NCBI GenBank assembly: GCA_963573305.1 | Contig: OY754327.1 | Location: forward strand, 141,338,855-141,402,854 | Length of the DNA: 64,000 nucleotides | Origin: Pyrrhosoma nymphula | Taxonomy: Eukaryota; Arthropoda; Insecta; Odonata; Coenagrionidae | Reading direction: 5' to 3' | Part shown: one piece after another, positions 23,119-33,730 of the stretch | Position numbering within the stretch: the stretch's first letter is position 1 | Layout: each line of letters opens with the position of its first letter | The notes under the pieces: generated by a model | Databases searched by the model: none | What the model saw: the letters and a program-made list of their open reading frames with translations, nothing else | What the model was told of the DNA's origin: nothing | Translations under genes and position numbers: made by a program

Positions 23119-24008
23119 TGAAAATGCTTATTCAGAACAGATTTCATGAAATTGATTATTTAAAAAAAAATACTGGAATGCCTTTGGAAGGGACGAATAT
23201 ATCCCCTTCTTAACATCTCCCAGTCTAAATATCTCTTCAATGAAGAGTAAAAAGTATACATGGAGACAAGACTGGTTGGATGCAAAGTTCACAGTATGAT
23301 TGAAAAAATCAGCTGATATGCAAAGTGCACAAATACCATGCAAGATGTGTACACAAACCAGGGGTGAAGAATAATTGTGTGAGAAAAGTGAATGAGACAA
23401 ATTCATGATGTCTGTGAATGAAAAAAGAATGCAAGGATAGCGAATGGAGATGGTGCGCAGACTCCAGATATAGGAGTGAGGTAAAAATGTGAAAATAGTA
23501 TGCTAGATTGATCTCTAATAACACTGCGCACATTTGTTACATACTTTTTCTACAGCCTATCCACACTTAATATTTCGCCAAGGAATAGTAGAGCCAACCC
23601 CTGCCGGCCCCGGTGGCGGCGGGGCAAAGTCCTCTCCTTTAATCCGAGGGTCGCGGTTTCAAGTCCCGCATGGGTCGGTTTTTCGCCATTACAGGGCATG
23701 GGTGTTTCTGTAAAGTTTTAGTGGTTTGGCCCCTGCGAAACCTTACAAGCCAATGGCTTATTTGGGGTCCCAGGAGCATACGGACCACCAGAATCGTCCG
23801 AGTGAAAAGAAAGCGTTCTAATTTTACGGGAAATGCTCTCGACGAATAGGATTGTCCAGAATTAATTAACTCTGGAATTTTGAATTTCAAAATTTGAAAC
23901 CTTTCAAATGTTGTACAATTTTACTTATTTTTAAATTCTCAAGGATCCTTGTTCTCGCTTAAATTAAGTAATCGCCGCAGTGAAATTTTCCGCGATAGGC
24001 ATGGTACC
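23119..24008 (+). repeat. old duplication, copy 2, with SINE insertion
   Basis: Direct repeat of 22101-22677, longer mainly because a SINE-like segment sits inside it from about 23603. The SINE therefore inserted after the duplication. Confidence 0.7.
23603..23830 (+). mobile_element. tRNA-derived SINE
   Basis: Begins GGCCCCGGTGGCGGCGGGG, followed by a B-box-like GGTTTCAAGTCCC. The head resembles that of the opposite-strand SINE at 26728-26915, but the body differs. The 3' limit is approximate. Confidence 0.6.
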
Positions 24009-25714
24009 AGCCAGCTACGCACGCTCTCCTGGCTTCCAAGATATTAGCATTTTTCCCCTCTGGTTATGGCTGTTGCGTATTTAAAAAAATAGGATTAAGG
24101 CTTTAGGTTTGACGGAGCCATGTAACCTTAGTAGTCGAGGCATCTCAAAATCGAAATCTAATTTCGATGAACGTTCTCTAAAGTTCTCATTCGTTCACCA
24201 AGATGACCTCATTTCCAGCAGAAGAAGCAGGCGCTCTACAAACTAAGATATTTATTGACAAATTATTTCTCCTTGCGCTACAAATTTAAAGTCAATTGCA
24301 CTCAGAAATATGTATAAGGCAGATAGATTTTAATTAAAGGAGCGATTAGTGCAGCAAGAGTTGTGGTCTTTGTTCATCATAGATGAAAACCCCGTTCCGT
24401 AGATTCAAAATCTTCAGCGGGAAAAGACGGTTTCTCATTGGTTTATTCGTTCGCTTGTTCATCGACGTTCTCCTGTTCGAAATTGATTTTGTTGTTGATG
24501 TTGTTGATCCTTGGATGGGGCTTTGGAACGGGGAAGCTGTGTTTGTGCCGGGGGTGCCAGGCTACGTAAAATTAACAAAAAATATATAAATTCTTCGGTT
24601 AACTATCGTGTAATGTGATACTTGCACATTGTTTTGGGTATTTGAGCTGGAGGTTAGGTCTTACGGTTCATGGGTAAGGATACTGTTTTTGTGGTTTCAT
24701 CATTTGTCTGTGAACCCACTTCATTATACATCTCAGTGTGGGAAATAACTGGCGCTCTTAATAATCTCTTTGCTAGGCCTGCCAATGTATTTTATTTTTC
24801 GTTATTTTAGCTTATTTTTCGTGGTATATTCTATAATTTTATGCTCATTCGGGTGTCCGGGAGGAGTTTACGTGATCACCTAAACCTAGGGTCTTTCACT
24901 TTGAAATCTCCTCATCCTTGCCACTGAATTAATTGGAAATTCTTGTTGTTGGTAGCCAGGGTTGACCCTTCTACCCAGAGGTTGAAGGGTCATATCCCCT
25001 CCTTGGTCATGCATGTAGCACTGATTAAGATGGTACCGGTTATACTTGTTACGATTATACAGGTGTGACCTTAGTATAAGGATTAATTATATGCCGAAAT
25101 CTTGCCTTCACTTGCTGATCCAACCGCAAAAAGTAAAAAAGAAACTTCAAAAGCCGTCATAATTGATCCAAAGAAGAGAGTTGGCAGCCTAGTCTATTCC
25201 TTTTCAGGTGGCCAGCGCTACGAATCTTGTGGTTGTGATATTGTCAAGTAAAAAATTGCGACATTGTTTAAAAACTTACTAATGCATTGTGCGTTCATTT
25301 ATCGTTCATTCGGACATTCGTTTTTAGGCCTTCGTGTGTTGCATGCATAGTACATGCAAGTACAAGAGCTACAATAGTATTATTTGCAGATTCAATGGGG
25401 GTACTCACCAGTGAGAATTCCAGAATCTAGACTTAGCAGCATAAAGAACCACTAAAACTCTGGTGTTCTTTCATCTCTATCTGCTCTTGTTGTTTATAAT
25501 CGAAGGTACCCCTGTATGATCCTATCCACATCAATGTAAAAATTTAATTTACTTACCTTGCATTGGTGATGTGTCTTCAACGTGGCAGAAAGATGCTTTT
25601 AAAGCAAGGTGGTGGTTACAAAATATTTCATGGAATAGGCATTTGACAAATTTGATGTAATCATCTATTTTACGACTAGAGTATCTGTTATTTAAATCAG
25701 TGCAGTAGACTCTG

Positions 25715-25749
25715 AGAGGAAAATCAAGGCAAGGCCTTGATTTTCCTCT
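25715..25749. repeat. perfect 16-bp hairpin
   Basis: AGAGGAAAATCAAGGC and its exact reverse complement are separated by AAG. Confidence 0.85.
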
Positions 25750-26069
25750 AACACTACGTGTAGGTGGGATTTATGGCAGTTTTCACACCTAGGTTAGGTC
25801 AGGCAAGGTAGTAGCAGGTTGTGGACTCTTATCTAGGTTGACTTTGCATGCACAGGGTTGGGCAAGCAGTCATCAATGAAGTTTTGACGATTACTTATGA
25901 AGGGAGATTCAATTGATAAGATTTGATTTTTTTGTGTGAACTTTCATTAAAATCAAAATTTCTTCCCTTGCTGTTTTCTGATTAATTTTATACCAGTGTG
26001 TACATATATTCCTTGATTTGTAATCAAATTGTGTCTAATCGTAAGAGTAAGCAAGGAACCTGGGGGGTT

Positions 26070-26187
26070 ATTACGGAACTCATAAGGACGGCGTTATGGA
26101 GTGAAAGTCTTTATCATAAGGACCCCCAGTGAGCATACCGACTTGAGCGATTACGGAACTTATAAGGCCGTCTTTATGGAGTGAAAA
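26070..26187 (+). repeat. two-copy direct repeat, 80-bp period
   Basis: ATTACGGAACTCATAAGG at 26070 and ATTACGGAACTTATAAGG at 26150, each continuing to TTATGGAGTGAAA. Confidence 0.7.
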
Positions 26188-26727
26188 GTGGTTTTAAACT
26201 TCATCTGAGGAACTCTGCACTTCCCTAATCACTCTGGAATGGAGGACCATTTCCCAGAATAATGAGAAGGGTGGCTATTTGAACTTTGTAAAATCCAGGT
26301 CTCCAACTTTGTTGAGGGATGAGAATGGGGAAAAAGGCCTTGGTCAACCATACTTGAGCAAATTCCACCAGAAGTGTCTCTTATGATTAGTAGTATATAT
26401 ATCCTGCAGCAAAATGATCAGCAAGTCTGAATGATGCTTCATCCTGTTTTAGTTTCTCCAGTGTGTAAATCGTACAGATTATTTGAGCAAAATGAGACAG
26501 TAATATTAGGATTGTTATGCATTGCTTTTTCTTCAATTTTATTGTGAAATTTATTAATTCAATGACTAAAATGCAAAAATAGGTTTAAATTCCGTGCTAT
26601 TAATGAGAGACCTATGCAGTCGTACTGTTTTAGTCTCCACCCCTTGCCATTAATGTGAATGTTCCTAGAGAGGATTCATTATGTTACATATCTAGCTTAG
26701 GGCAGAATCTCAAAACGCCAGTTCTCA

Positions 26728-26915
26728 TTTTTATTTATTTATTTCATCAACCTGAATACAGCCTCGAGGACCATTTTACAACAGGCGTTGTAACAATAAC
26801 AAAGGACAACACACACAACCATGTCCTGGGAGGAGAAAAATCCTCCCCAGGCGGGACTCGAACCCGCGACCTTTAGGTTGGCAGGCGAGGACGTTACCCC
26901 GCCGCCACCGAGGCT
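26728..26915 (-). mobile_element. tRNA-derived SINE
   Basis: The minus strand from 26915 reads AGCCTCGGTGGCGGCGGGGT, then carries an exact B-box, GGTTCGAGTCC. It ends in an (AAAT)n tail at 26728-26740. Head, Pol III box and simple tail are the normal SINE layout. Confidence 0.75.
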
Positions 26916-27860
26916 GATGAAATTTTGTAAAAGTTTTCATTGTAAACATTTATCTGTTGTCAAGACCAGGCCCGGCTTAAGGCCTGGGCGACACGGGAGA
27001 CTGGCCAGGGCACCGTGATTGTGAAAAAATATTTTTTTACTATGTTTAACTGGTGAATAGGTTTGATAAGCGGGGTGGGGGAGGGGGAAATGAAGAATAT
27101 TGCACTGTTCCTAGTGTGTGATTTCTGCAAAGTCAACTACAGGTGCAGGCAGCAGTGTAGGTGTAGGAGCTTTTTTTTCTCATTTGATCATTTTCTCATG
27201 AAGTTCTCTTTGTGGGCATGAAGAAATAGGCAGGATCCTACATATAGGGTCAATAGAGGAGAAGAATTACCAGCATATGAAAGGCTGCCAATGTGATTGG
27301 AAAAGCTTCACTCTACCATTGGTTTTTGAGTTAGTGCTGGCAAATCATGAACAAAAAGTTTTTGCAAGTACATTGTGGTATTGTGGAAAATTTTACTAAT
27401 ATCAAATCTATCATGTAGATGAGATGGAGATTAATCATAAACTACTTCTAATGAAAACATTTACATCCCTGAAATAAATATATGACACTGATTTTTAATT
27501 AAAGAAAGCCTCCCTCTGACTCTTTGAGCCAACCACTATGGGAGTTGCTAGCTGTTCCTTTTTCCCTGAGAAAATCAACAAAACCAAGATGACTGAAAGA
27601 TTTTCAATTAAAGGCATTACCATTATTAAAATATGACTTAATTTAAGCTGTTGATGAGTATTTTAAGGATGTTATTGGACTAACTTTGTTTGTTCAGCTG
27701 GACCCATTGTAGCCACTTAATAGGGAATCTACGCCAGTCAAACATAAAAGAGATTGTGTTGCCTACTACCCTAAAGGCTTTAAGGCATTTCAGGTGATAA
27801 AATAAAACAGCATGGGCAATGGCTCCTGGTTCACATATTGAGGAAATATTTAGCAGAGTG
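26916..27860. other. intergenic, nothing firm
   Basis: A CAGGCCCGGCTTAAGGCC start at 26969 resembles a hAT terminus, but no partner end was found. No genes are seen. Confidence 0.3.
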
Positions 27861-27976
27861 ATGAAAGACTTAAGGCTTTCCGGGCAAATGATTCTGGTAA
27901 ATTCTTCTTGGTTCCCACCGAGTTAATGTCGTCCGAAGACATTAACCCAGTGGGAAACCCAAGAAGAATTTACCAG
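27861..27976 (+). mobile_element. short Penelope-like hairpin fragment
   Basis: The 116-bp insert is flanked by a perfect 13-bp duplication, ATTTAGCAGAGTG (27848-27860 and 27977-27989). From 27894 to 27976 it folds into a nearly perfect stem of about 37 bp with a GTCCGA-type loop. The long target duplication points to retrotransposition. The TAATGTC...GACATTA stem resembles, from memory, terminal repeats of Penelope-like elements. Confidence 0.55.
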
Positions 27977-27989
27977 ATTTAGCAGAGTG

Positions 27990-28485
27990 GTTTCCTAGTC
28001 ATTTGGCATCTAAGTGGGTGGTGGTGTGAAAAATTTGAGGACATAAGATATTTTTGGAAGTAACAGTGGTCCTCTCATCATAGAAATTGGGTGCATTACC
28101 TACATTAAAGTGACCTTAAAATGGTTATGTCTATATGTTTGTATCCCAAACCATGCTTCAATTTTTGGAAAGGTGGGAAGTATGTACTTGGTCGAAAGTG
28201 TTAGGAGAATTGTTGATGGTTTTCCAAAAACTATGTAAAACCTCCTGTGATCCTCATTCAAAGAACATGTTTAATCTGATAAGCCTGGAGCTTGACAGCC
28301 TAATTTATTTGTATGTCCCTGGAAACTAAGTAAAAAATAACTTGTAGTTGTAGCAGTGAAATCATTTGGGTGTATATGAAGTTTTATGTAAAATAAAAGA
28401 GTACTATAATCATTTATTTGATCATAGAAAAGTAAGAGTTCTCTTTAAGTGAAATAATGAATGGATTTTCTTCTTTCTTTTGTAG
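27990..28485. other. sequence upstream of the ARL14EP-like coding exon
   Basis: No promoter or exon is recognised. The stretch ends with a TTCTTTCTTTTGTAG acceptor at 28485, so a non-coding 5' exon should lie further upstream. Confidence 0.4.
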
Positions 28486-29644
28486 AAATAATTGTGTGTG
28501 CTCCTGCAAGAAAATGGATCCTCAGCATGGAATTGAAATGGAAACAGTGGAATGTGTTTTAGAGAAAGCTGAGCAGCAGCCAGCTAGTTCAAGTTCTTCT
28601 GAGAAAGATTTTATTTCTCAACCTAATAATATTGCTGATTGTCGCATTACAGTTGACGCATGTACTCATGATGCTGTTTTAAAAAGCACTGATACTGTCA
28701 CTGATAGTACTGAGCCTATTATGGACAACAGTGCTGATACCATCCACCGAAATGCTGACTCTGATATCAGCAAAAGTATTGAAGCTACCATTGACAAATG
28801 CACTGGTGCTGTTATTAGCAGAAATGTTGGTCTAAGTAATGAAGCAGTAGTTGAAAAAAATACAGAGATTGCTGATGACAAACATATTGATACAGTCTTT
28901 AGCATGCCAACCATAGCTGCTGTCTCTAACACTGATGCTACCTTTGACTTAAGTGCTAATGCTGAGTATGAAGTAAGAAATAATGGTACCGGTGGTGTAA
29001 CTATGGACTCTTCTGCAATCAATTCAGTCAGTTCAAATGTCGATTCTATAATGCACAGCACAACTGATAGTAAAGACTCCTTCATTGGAAGAATTTCTGA
29101 GTTTAAAATTGAAGAAGATAGAACAAGAGCTATTCATAATGCTAGTGCTGAAGTAATTGATGGCCCTGTTGTGAATGCCAGTTCTGATACTTCTTCAAAT
29201 GAAAAACTTAATGATGCTTGTGCTGAGGTAATTACGAAGTCTGAGGAAAGTGGAGCATTGCACAAAGTAGAAAATGCATTTCCTCCTGATCATATAATGA
29301 TAATGCATTCTGGTGACTCCGCACAACCTGCCAAGCCAAAAGATTCGGATAGTCATTATGATTCGGAAGTAGAAATTATAGACTGTACATCAGAAAGTCT
29401 AGAAGACCAACCTGCAGCTGGAAATGCAGGTCCTTCTGATCCAAGCTCTATAGTTGATGGTACTTCTTTGGATAGTAACACAGATATTGATGCTAATCAA
29501 AGAGGCAATGATCTTGTGGGTGCACGTACTAGATATTCAAGGAATAAAAAGCGAGCATTATATAAAACAAGATGTACAAATCTGAGGCTATTTCGGATGA
29601 AGCAAAAATCTGGTGAGGTTACCCAACCTCCCAAAGCAAAAAAT
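28486..29644 (+). CDS. ARL14EP: ARL14EP-like protein, first coding exon
   Basis: A TTTTGTAG acceptor precedes the exon. The chosen start is ATG 28514-28516 (AAGAAAATGG, a good Kozak context), because an upstream in-frame ATG lies within the presumed intron. The exon gives 377 residues and ends in phase 0 at a GTAAGT donor (29645). The region is Ser/Thr/Asp/Asn-rich, probably disordered, with loose repeats of the type DT-x(5-8)-D and a basic end (RNKKRALYKTRCTNLRLFRMKQK). With the later exons the protein is 497 residues, longer than the roughly 260 I recall for human ARL14EP. Family members have been described as effectors of the small GTPase ARL14/ARF7 and, in nematode and mammals, as partners of MET-2/SETDB1 H3K9 methyltransferases. 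The identity rests on the last three exons. Confidence 0.75.
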
Positions 29645-29726
29645 GTAAGTGGCATTCTTTGCATGAGATTAATGTTTGTGCTTGAACAGGAAGTATTTAT
29701 CTCTGCTTTAGCCCTTTCACCATCAG

Positions 29727-30043
29727 CAGTAGCGTAGCCAGGGGGGGGGGGCATGCCCCCCCACCCCCTGTGTTCTGCCACCCTTAAGCCTGTGAATGTT
29801 TCCATTCTAAAGTCCCAAATACATACGTATGTGAATCAATGTTATAACTTAATTATCAACAATAATTTATGCAAGGTCTACAAGTTTGGATCATAGTATA
29901 TTTCGAACAAAATAATACAGTAAAAGTATATAACAGTACCTATGTTAAGTTTAGTGAACTGGTGAATTTATAAGTCGGCGCCCCCTAAAAATTTTGCCCT
30001 CCCCCTTTCCCCCCACCAGACCCAAAACCTTGCTACGCCACTG
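29727..30043. mobile_element. hAT-type MITE
   Basis: Ends CAGTAGCGTAGCC and GCTACGCCACTG lie in inverted orientation. A perfect 8-bp duplication, ACCATCAG, flanks it (29719-29726 and 30044-30051). It lies 82 bp past the first coding exon's donor. It carries a G-run/C-run pair near each end. Confidence 0.85.
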
Positions 30044-30051
30044 ACCATCAG

Positions 30052-30486
30052 TGTATATGTGGTAGGGTGTGCTAAGACTGACACAGCCATTTTCATTTAG
30101 TTTTTTTAAAGTTTGTTTTTTAAATGAAAAACTAATAATTATTTCTTAATGTTAATTTAATTCTAAGTTGAGGCTTGCAACTGGGAGTTGAATGGTAGAA
30201 AATAATGAAAATTGAGATGAAGTATCTGGTGCTTTCCCGGGGAATGGAGTACATTCTTCTCAGGTTTTCAACTGGGTCAGGAGTTATGGACTGACTTTTT
30301 GGTGACATACTGGCATCATTTTCAAGTGACTGTAATGACTTCAAGTGACTGTTTATACTGGGACTCGAATTTGCCATATTATATATTTATTGTCGACTTT
30401 ATGTCAGGATGTCATTGATTAACTATTGAGTGGAGAATCTATTGTGCCAATAAATGTTTATTCCCTCTTTCTTATGTAGATAACTG
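30052..30486. other. intron, nothing recognised
   Basis: AT-rich sequence without coding or repeat signals. Confidence 0.4.
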
Positions 30487-30751
30487 GTTTCCAAGCTTGG
30501 CTTAGACCGTATCCCGCATCTTTGTTGAAATTTCTTTTTTCCTGCTGGCTTCCTATGGCCTCCTTAGTCAATTGGTCCTTGTATACGCTGGATCTACCTT
30601 TCCCATGACCACATCATCGCCTTTGAGGATGTCAAACTAATTGGCAGAGCCAGTGGATACTGAGACCATTTGACTAAGGAGACTACTGAAATCTGGCTGG
30701 AAAAAGAAATTTCAACTGAGTCGTGAGATACGGGCTAAGCCAAACTTGGAA
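30487..30751. mobile_element. Penelope-like fragment in inverted-repeat form
   Basis: Arms 30487-30573 and 30666-30751 are imperfect reverse complements sharing TTGAAATTTCTTTTT and CTCCTTAGTCAA. On the plus strand the centre and right arm read HDHIIAFEDVKLIGRASGY, one stop, then DHLTKETTEIWLEKE. This fits the end of the GIY-YIG endonuclease region of Penelope-like elements (H-x-I-x-F-E-x-x-K-L, then a KEA-x-EI-type helix). Confidence 0.55.
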
Positions 30752-30879
30752 AATGGTTCCTTCATTCATTCATTTGAGTATTCTACCAGCTGATTGGTAG
30801 GTTTTTGGACAGGCCTTATCCTACATCACAATTTCTGAAACATTGTCTCATTTTCCCTCCTAAAGATGTCCTGCCATTA

Positions 30880-31620
30880 GATCCCTCTTAAATTCATCAT
30901 ATCTTCTACCTCCTCTTATTTTGTCCAGAATTCCTATCCTCTTTCATGTTTCCCCAGTGTTATTCTCTCTGTTACCCTCTTCAACCTACCCTCCCTTCTC
31001 AAAACTTCCACCATCCATCCCATCTGTCTTCTCCAAACCTCCATCACCAGCTTCCTCTCCTTTCCAATGATATCCAATACTTCCTCTTTTGTCCACCTCG
31101 TTACCTAGCTCCCTATGCAATGACCAAGTTTCTGACCCACACAGCATTACGCTCCACATTAGTTTTCACCAGCCTTTTTTTACGTCTCTTCTCAGACCCC
31201 CCCTCATCAATTTCCTTCTCTTTGAAAATGCTTCTTTAGTTAGAGAAATTCAATATCTGGTTCCCATACCACTAAAGCCATTCTCCCCCAAAATACTTCA
31301 CAGATACGTAAACTGCTTGACCTGCTCTATTTTGTGCCTTCCCACCCTTATATTCAGCCCAACCTCCTTACTTCTAGAAAGACTCATCACTTAAGTCTTA
31401 TGATTTATCTTCATCCCATACCTTTTGCGTTGAACCTCTATTGCATTCATCATTGATTGTAACCCCTTGGCTGACTGACCAACCAATGCTTGTTCATCCG
31501 GAAATCTCACTGATTTTATTAGAACCCCTCCTGCCTATATTCGTATGTCTATCTCCCTCCATGCCTCTATTACCTTTTTTTCTGAATACACTTTAAAAGG
31601 AAATGAGGAAAAGTTCATTT
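30880..31620 (-). pseudogene. non-LTR retrotransposon reverse transcriptase remnant
   Basis: Minus-strand pieces in order read RFPDEQALVGQSAKGLQSMM, then GMKINHKT, then IRVGRHKIEQVKQFTYL, then a LTKEAF helix and LVKTNVERNAVWVRNL. They match the second half of LINE reverse transcriptases, where FADDQAL would hold the catalytic Asp pair; here it reads FPDEQAL. Stops and frameshifts separate the pieces. It lies in the ARL14EP-like intron. Confidence 0.6.
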
Positions 31621-32706
31621 TTTCATGCAAAAGATTCATCTCTCAACAGCCTATCAGTGATGTCCTGACGTAAATTCAGTAATATAAAATATTCAGGTTT
31701 TGTTCTCGGGCTCTGCACCAGGTAATTGGCTTCATATTGTTGAAATTTTATTGAAAATTTTATGAAATTTGTTGGATATGATTTAAATGATTTTTTTTGG
31801 AAAAAGGAACTACCCTGATTGCATGAAAAATTTTATAAAACATAGTTATCCTTGTTGAAAGGTTAACATTTTGAGCAAGTATAAATACAATATATATATT
31901 ATGCAATTAGAGTTTTTTACTGCATAGTTTGTGCTATGTTCTACAGAACATTTTAGTGTGTGCAGCAGGCATAAGCATTGAGTGACCTGTTCTTCCTTTG
32001 TTTGAATAAAGAATGCATTACTATCTGTGATCATGGATGAAGATGACTGCTTTCAATCAAGAAATTAATATTTTTGTTAAAATTTAGTAAAAACATGAAT
32101 AAATAGTGTAGTGGGGTGCATCACCATGCCATTTTCCAAGTCTGCAGGGGAGAAATTTCTTGGAAGAAACAAGCTGCAATAAGGAGAATCAACTTTGAAA
32201 TTCCATAATGAATATATTTTTATGATTCCTTGATTAATTTCTGAGTAACATATTAATTAGTGATGATAGATCCACTTGAAGATGTTTTTTGTAACAAAGC
32301 TGGCCATTAAAGAAATTCATTCATTGCTAACTGAAAAGTTAAAATCTCCTCTTTGATTGGTGAAGGAAGCAGGTATCTATAGTCAGAGGCAGCATCTTAG
32401 ATTGTGAAAACATATTTAATCCTTGAAGCCATAATTTTCCTCACAATAATTTATAATGTATTTTTAGTATGTTTGCTATTTATTTTTCTCTGTTATTGGT
32501 ATTGATTGTGATATTGTTAGTGGTATTGATTTCTGCAATGGAGTGGATTGACATATGCAATATTATAAGTTTGTTTTTCACTATAAATCAAGAAATGAAT
32601 ATAATTTGCTTATTCAATTCAGTCTGAATTAACAAACTAATTAATCCCAATAATTGTTTACCCAAAAGAGTAAAGCACGTTGGTAACTAATCATTTTATT
32701 TAGCAG
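31621..32706. other. intron, nothing recognised
   Basis: AT-rich intron leading to the TTTAGCAG acceptor at 32706. Confidence 0.4.
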
Positions 32707-32825
32707 AGAGTTTCTCACTGCTTGGATAAACTGACCAAAAATAACCTGAGATTCATGGAAAACTTTGATCCGAAGATGAGTAATCGAGAGAGGAGGAAAA
32801 TGCAAAGAAAGACGTATACAAAAAG
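32707..32825 (+). CDS. ARL14EP: ARL14EP-like protein, second coding exon
   Basis: Enters in phase 0 and leaves in phase 2 at a GTAATG donor (32826). It encodes RVSHCLDKLTKNNLRFMENF, then DPKMSNRERRKMQRKTYTKR. An acidic-aromatic ENFDP followed by a basic N-RE-RRKMQRK helix is the segment that precedes the Cys-rich domain in ARL14EP proteins. The phases match both neighbours, which supports joining it to 28486-29644 and 35876-36019. Confidence 0.8.
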
Positions 32826-33730
32826 GTAATGGTTTTCTTCTTGTTTTTAGATCACTCAATAAATGCATGAAAAATGGACATTAGCAAACATATTATTATG
32901 AAGTCTGAACCAAACACCAATATACTAAGATTCCCTCAAACTTACTGCTGTTAAATAGTCTTGGGCACATCTTGAACGTTGAAATGGAAAGATGTCTGAT
33001 GGTAAATGGATACATTTTCAACTGATGCATACAGCTATGTTTTAATAACCATTTTCAAAGCTGTGCATGTGATGTAGCATTATATTACAAGCATCCTTAG
33101 TGCTTTCCAAGCTCTTTGGAAAACGATTGCTGATTGTTGTTTTGTAAGCTGTCATATTACACCTTAATTTAGGCCTAACTAGAATCATGGAAAAGCTGTT
33201 CACATGCCTAATAGCTATGGTACATATTTGAAACAAAACAGTTCTAACATACCTTGTAAGTGTGTACTAGTAGTACCAATTTTTTCGAAAAGAAGTTCTG
33301 TGTGTTGACTGTCCTTTTCCAGTGCAAATTGCGTGATGGTGAGCTAAGTAATTAAAAAAAATAGGAATTGGTGGAGAAGTTTAGGTGTATAGTGGATATA
33401 CCATATTTATTGGTGTATAACACAGATTGCCATATAACATGCACCCAAATTTTAAGAATGAAATCTTTTTTACATATTAGTTTGTATACTTACAACTCAA
33501 GAACAAAAAGGACTAGACTTTTTTTTTTGTTTTGCAGAGAATAAATAACAGAGTAACATATGCTACAGATAATTGCTAAAAAGGTCTCAGTGCCCTGGGG
33601 GCCCAAAAACAGGACCCTATATTTTACTTTAGTAAGAAAAGCATTGAAATTAGTGCTGAGGTTTCTCTTTTTTAAATTACTTGAAATTGAGATAAAGGGC
33701 TGAAATTTCCTCTATCGGATGGCTGAAAGC
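32826..33730. other. intron, possible partial terminal-repeat element
   Basis: Near 33400-33450, CCATATTTATTGGTGTATAA and CATATAACATGCACCC resemble one end of a Tc1/mariner-like MITE, with no partner end seen. The rest is AT-rich intron. Confidence 0.3.

Larger units (their letters stand above)
24009..26727. other. intergenic region, possible upstream part of the ARL14EP-like gene
   Basis: No coding feature was recognised over 2.7 kb. The stretch 24170-24560 is richer in CG than its surroundings and might hold the promoter or a non-coding first exon of the gene at 28486, but no initiator or TATA signal decides this. Confidence 0.25.

Noticed and set aside
26055..26200. A CRISPR array
   Set aside because: Only two diverged copies, in animal nuclear DNA; no repeat-spacer regularity.
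28666..29085. 139-codon minus-strand frame
   Set aside because: Antisense shadow of the Ser/Thr/Asp-rich first exon of the ARL14EP-like gene.
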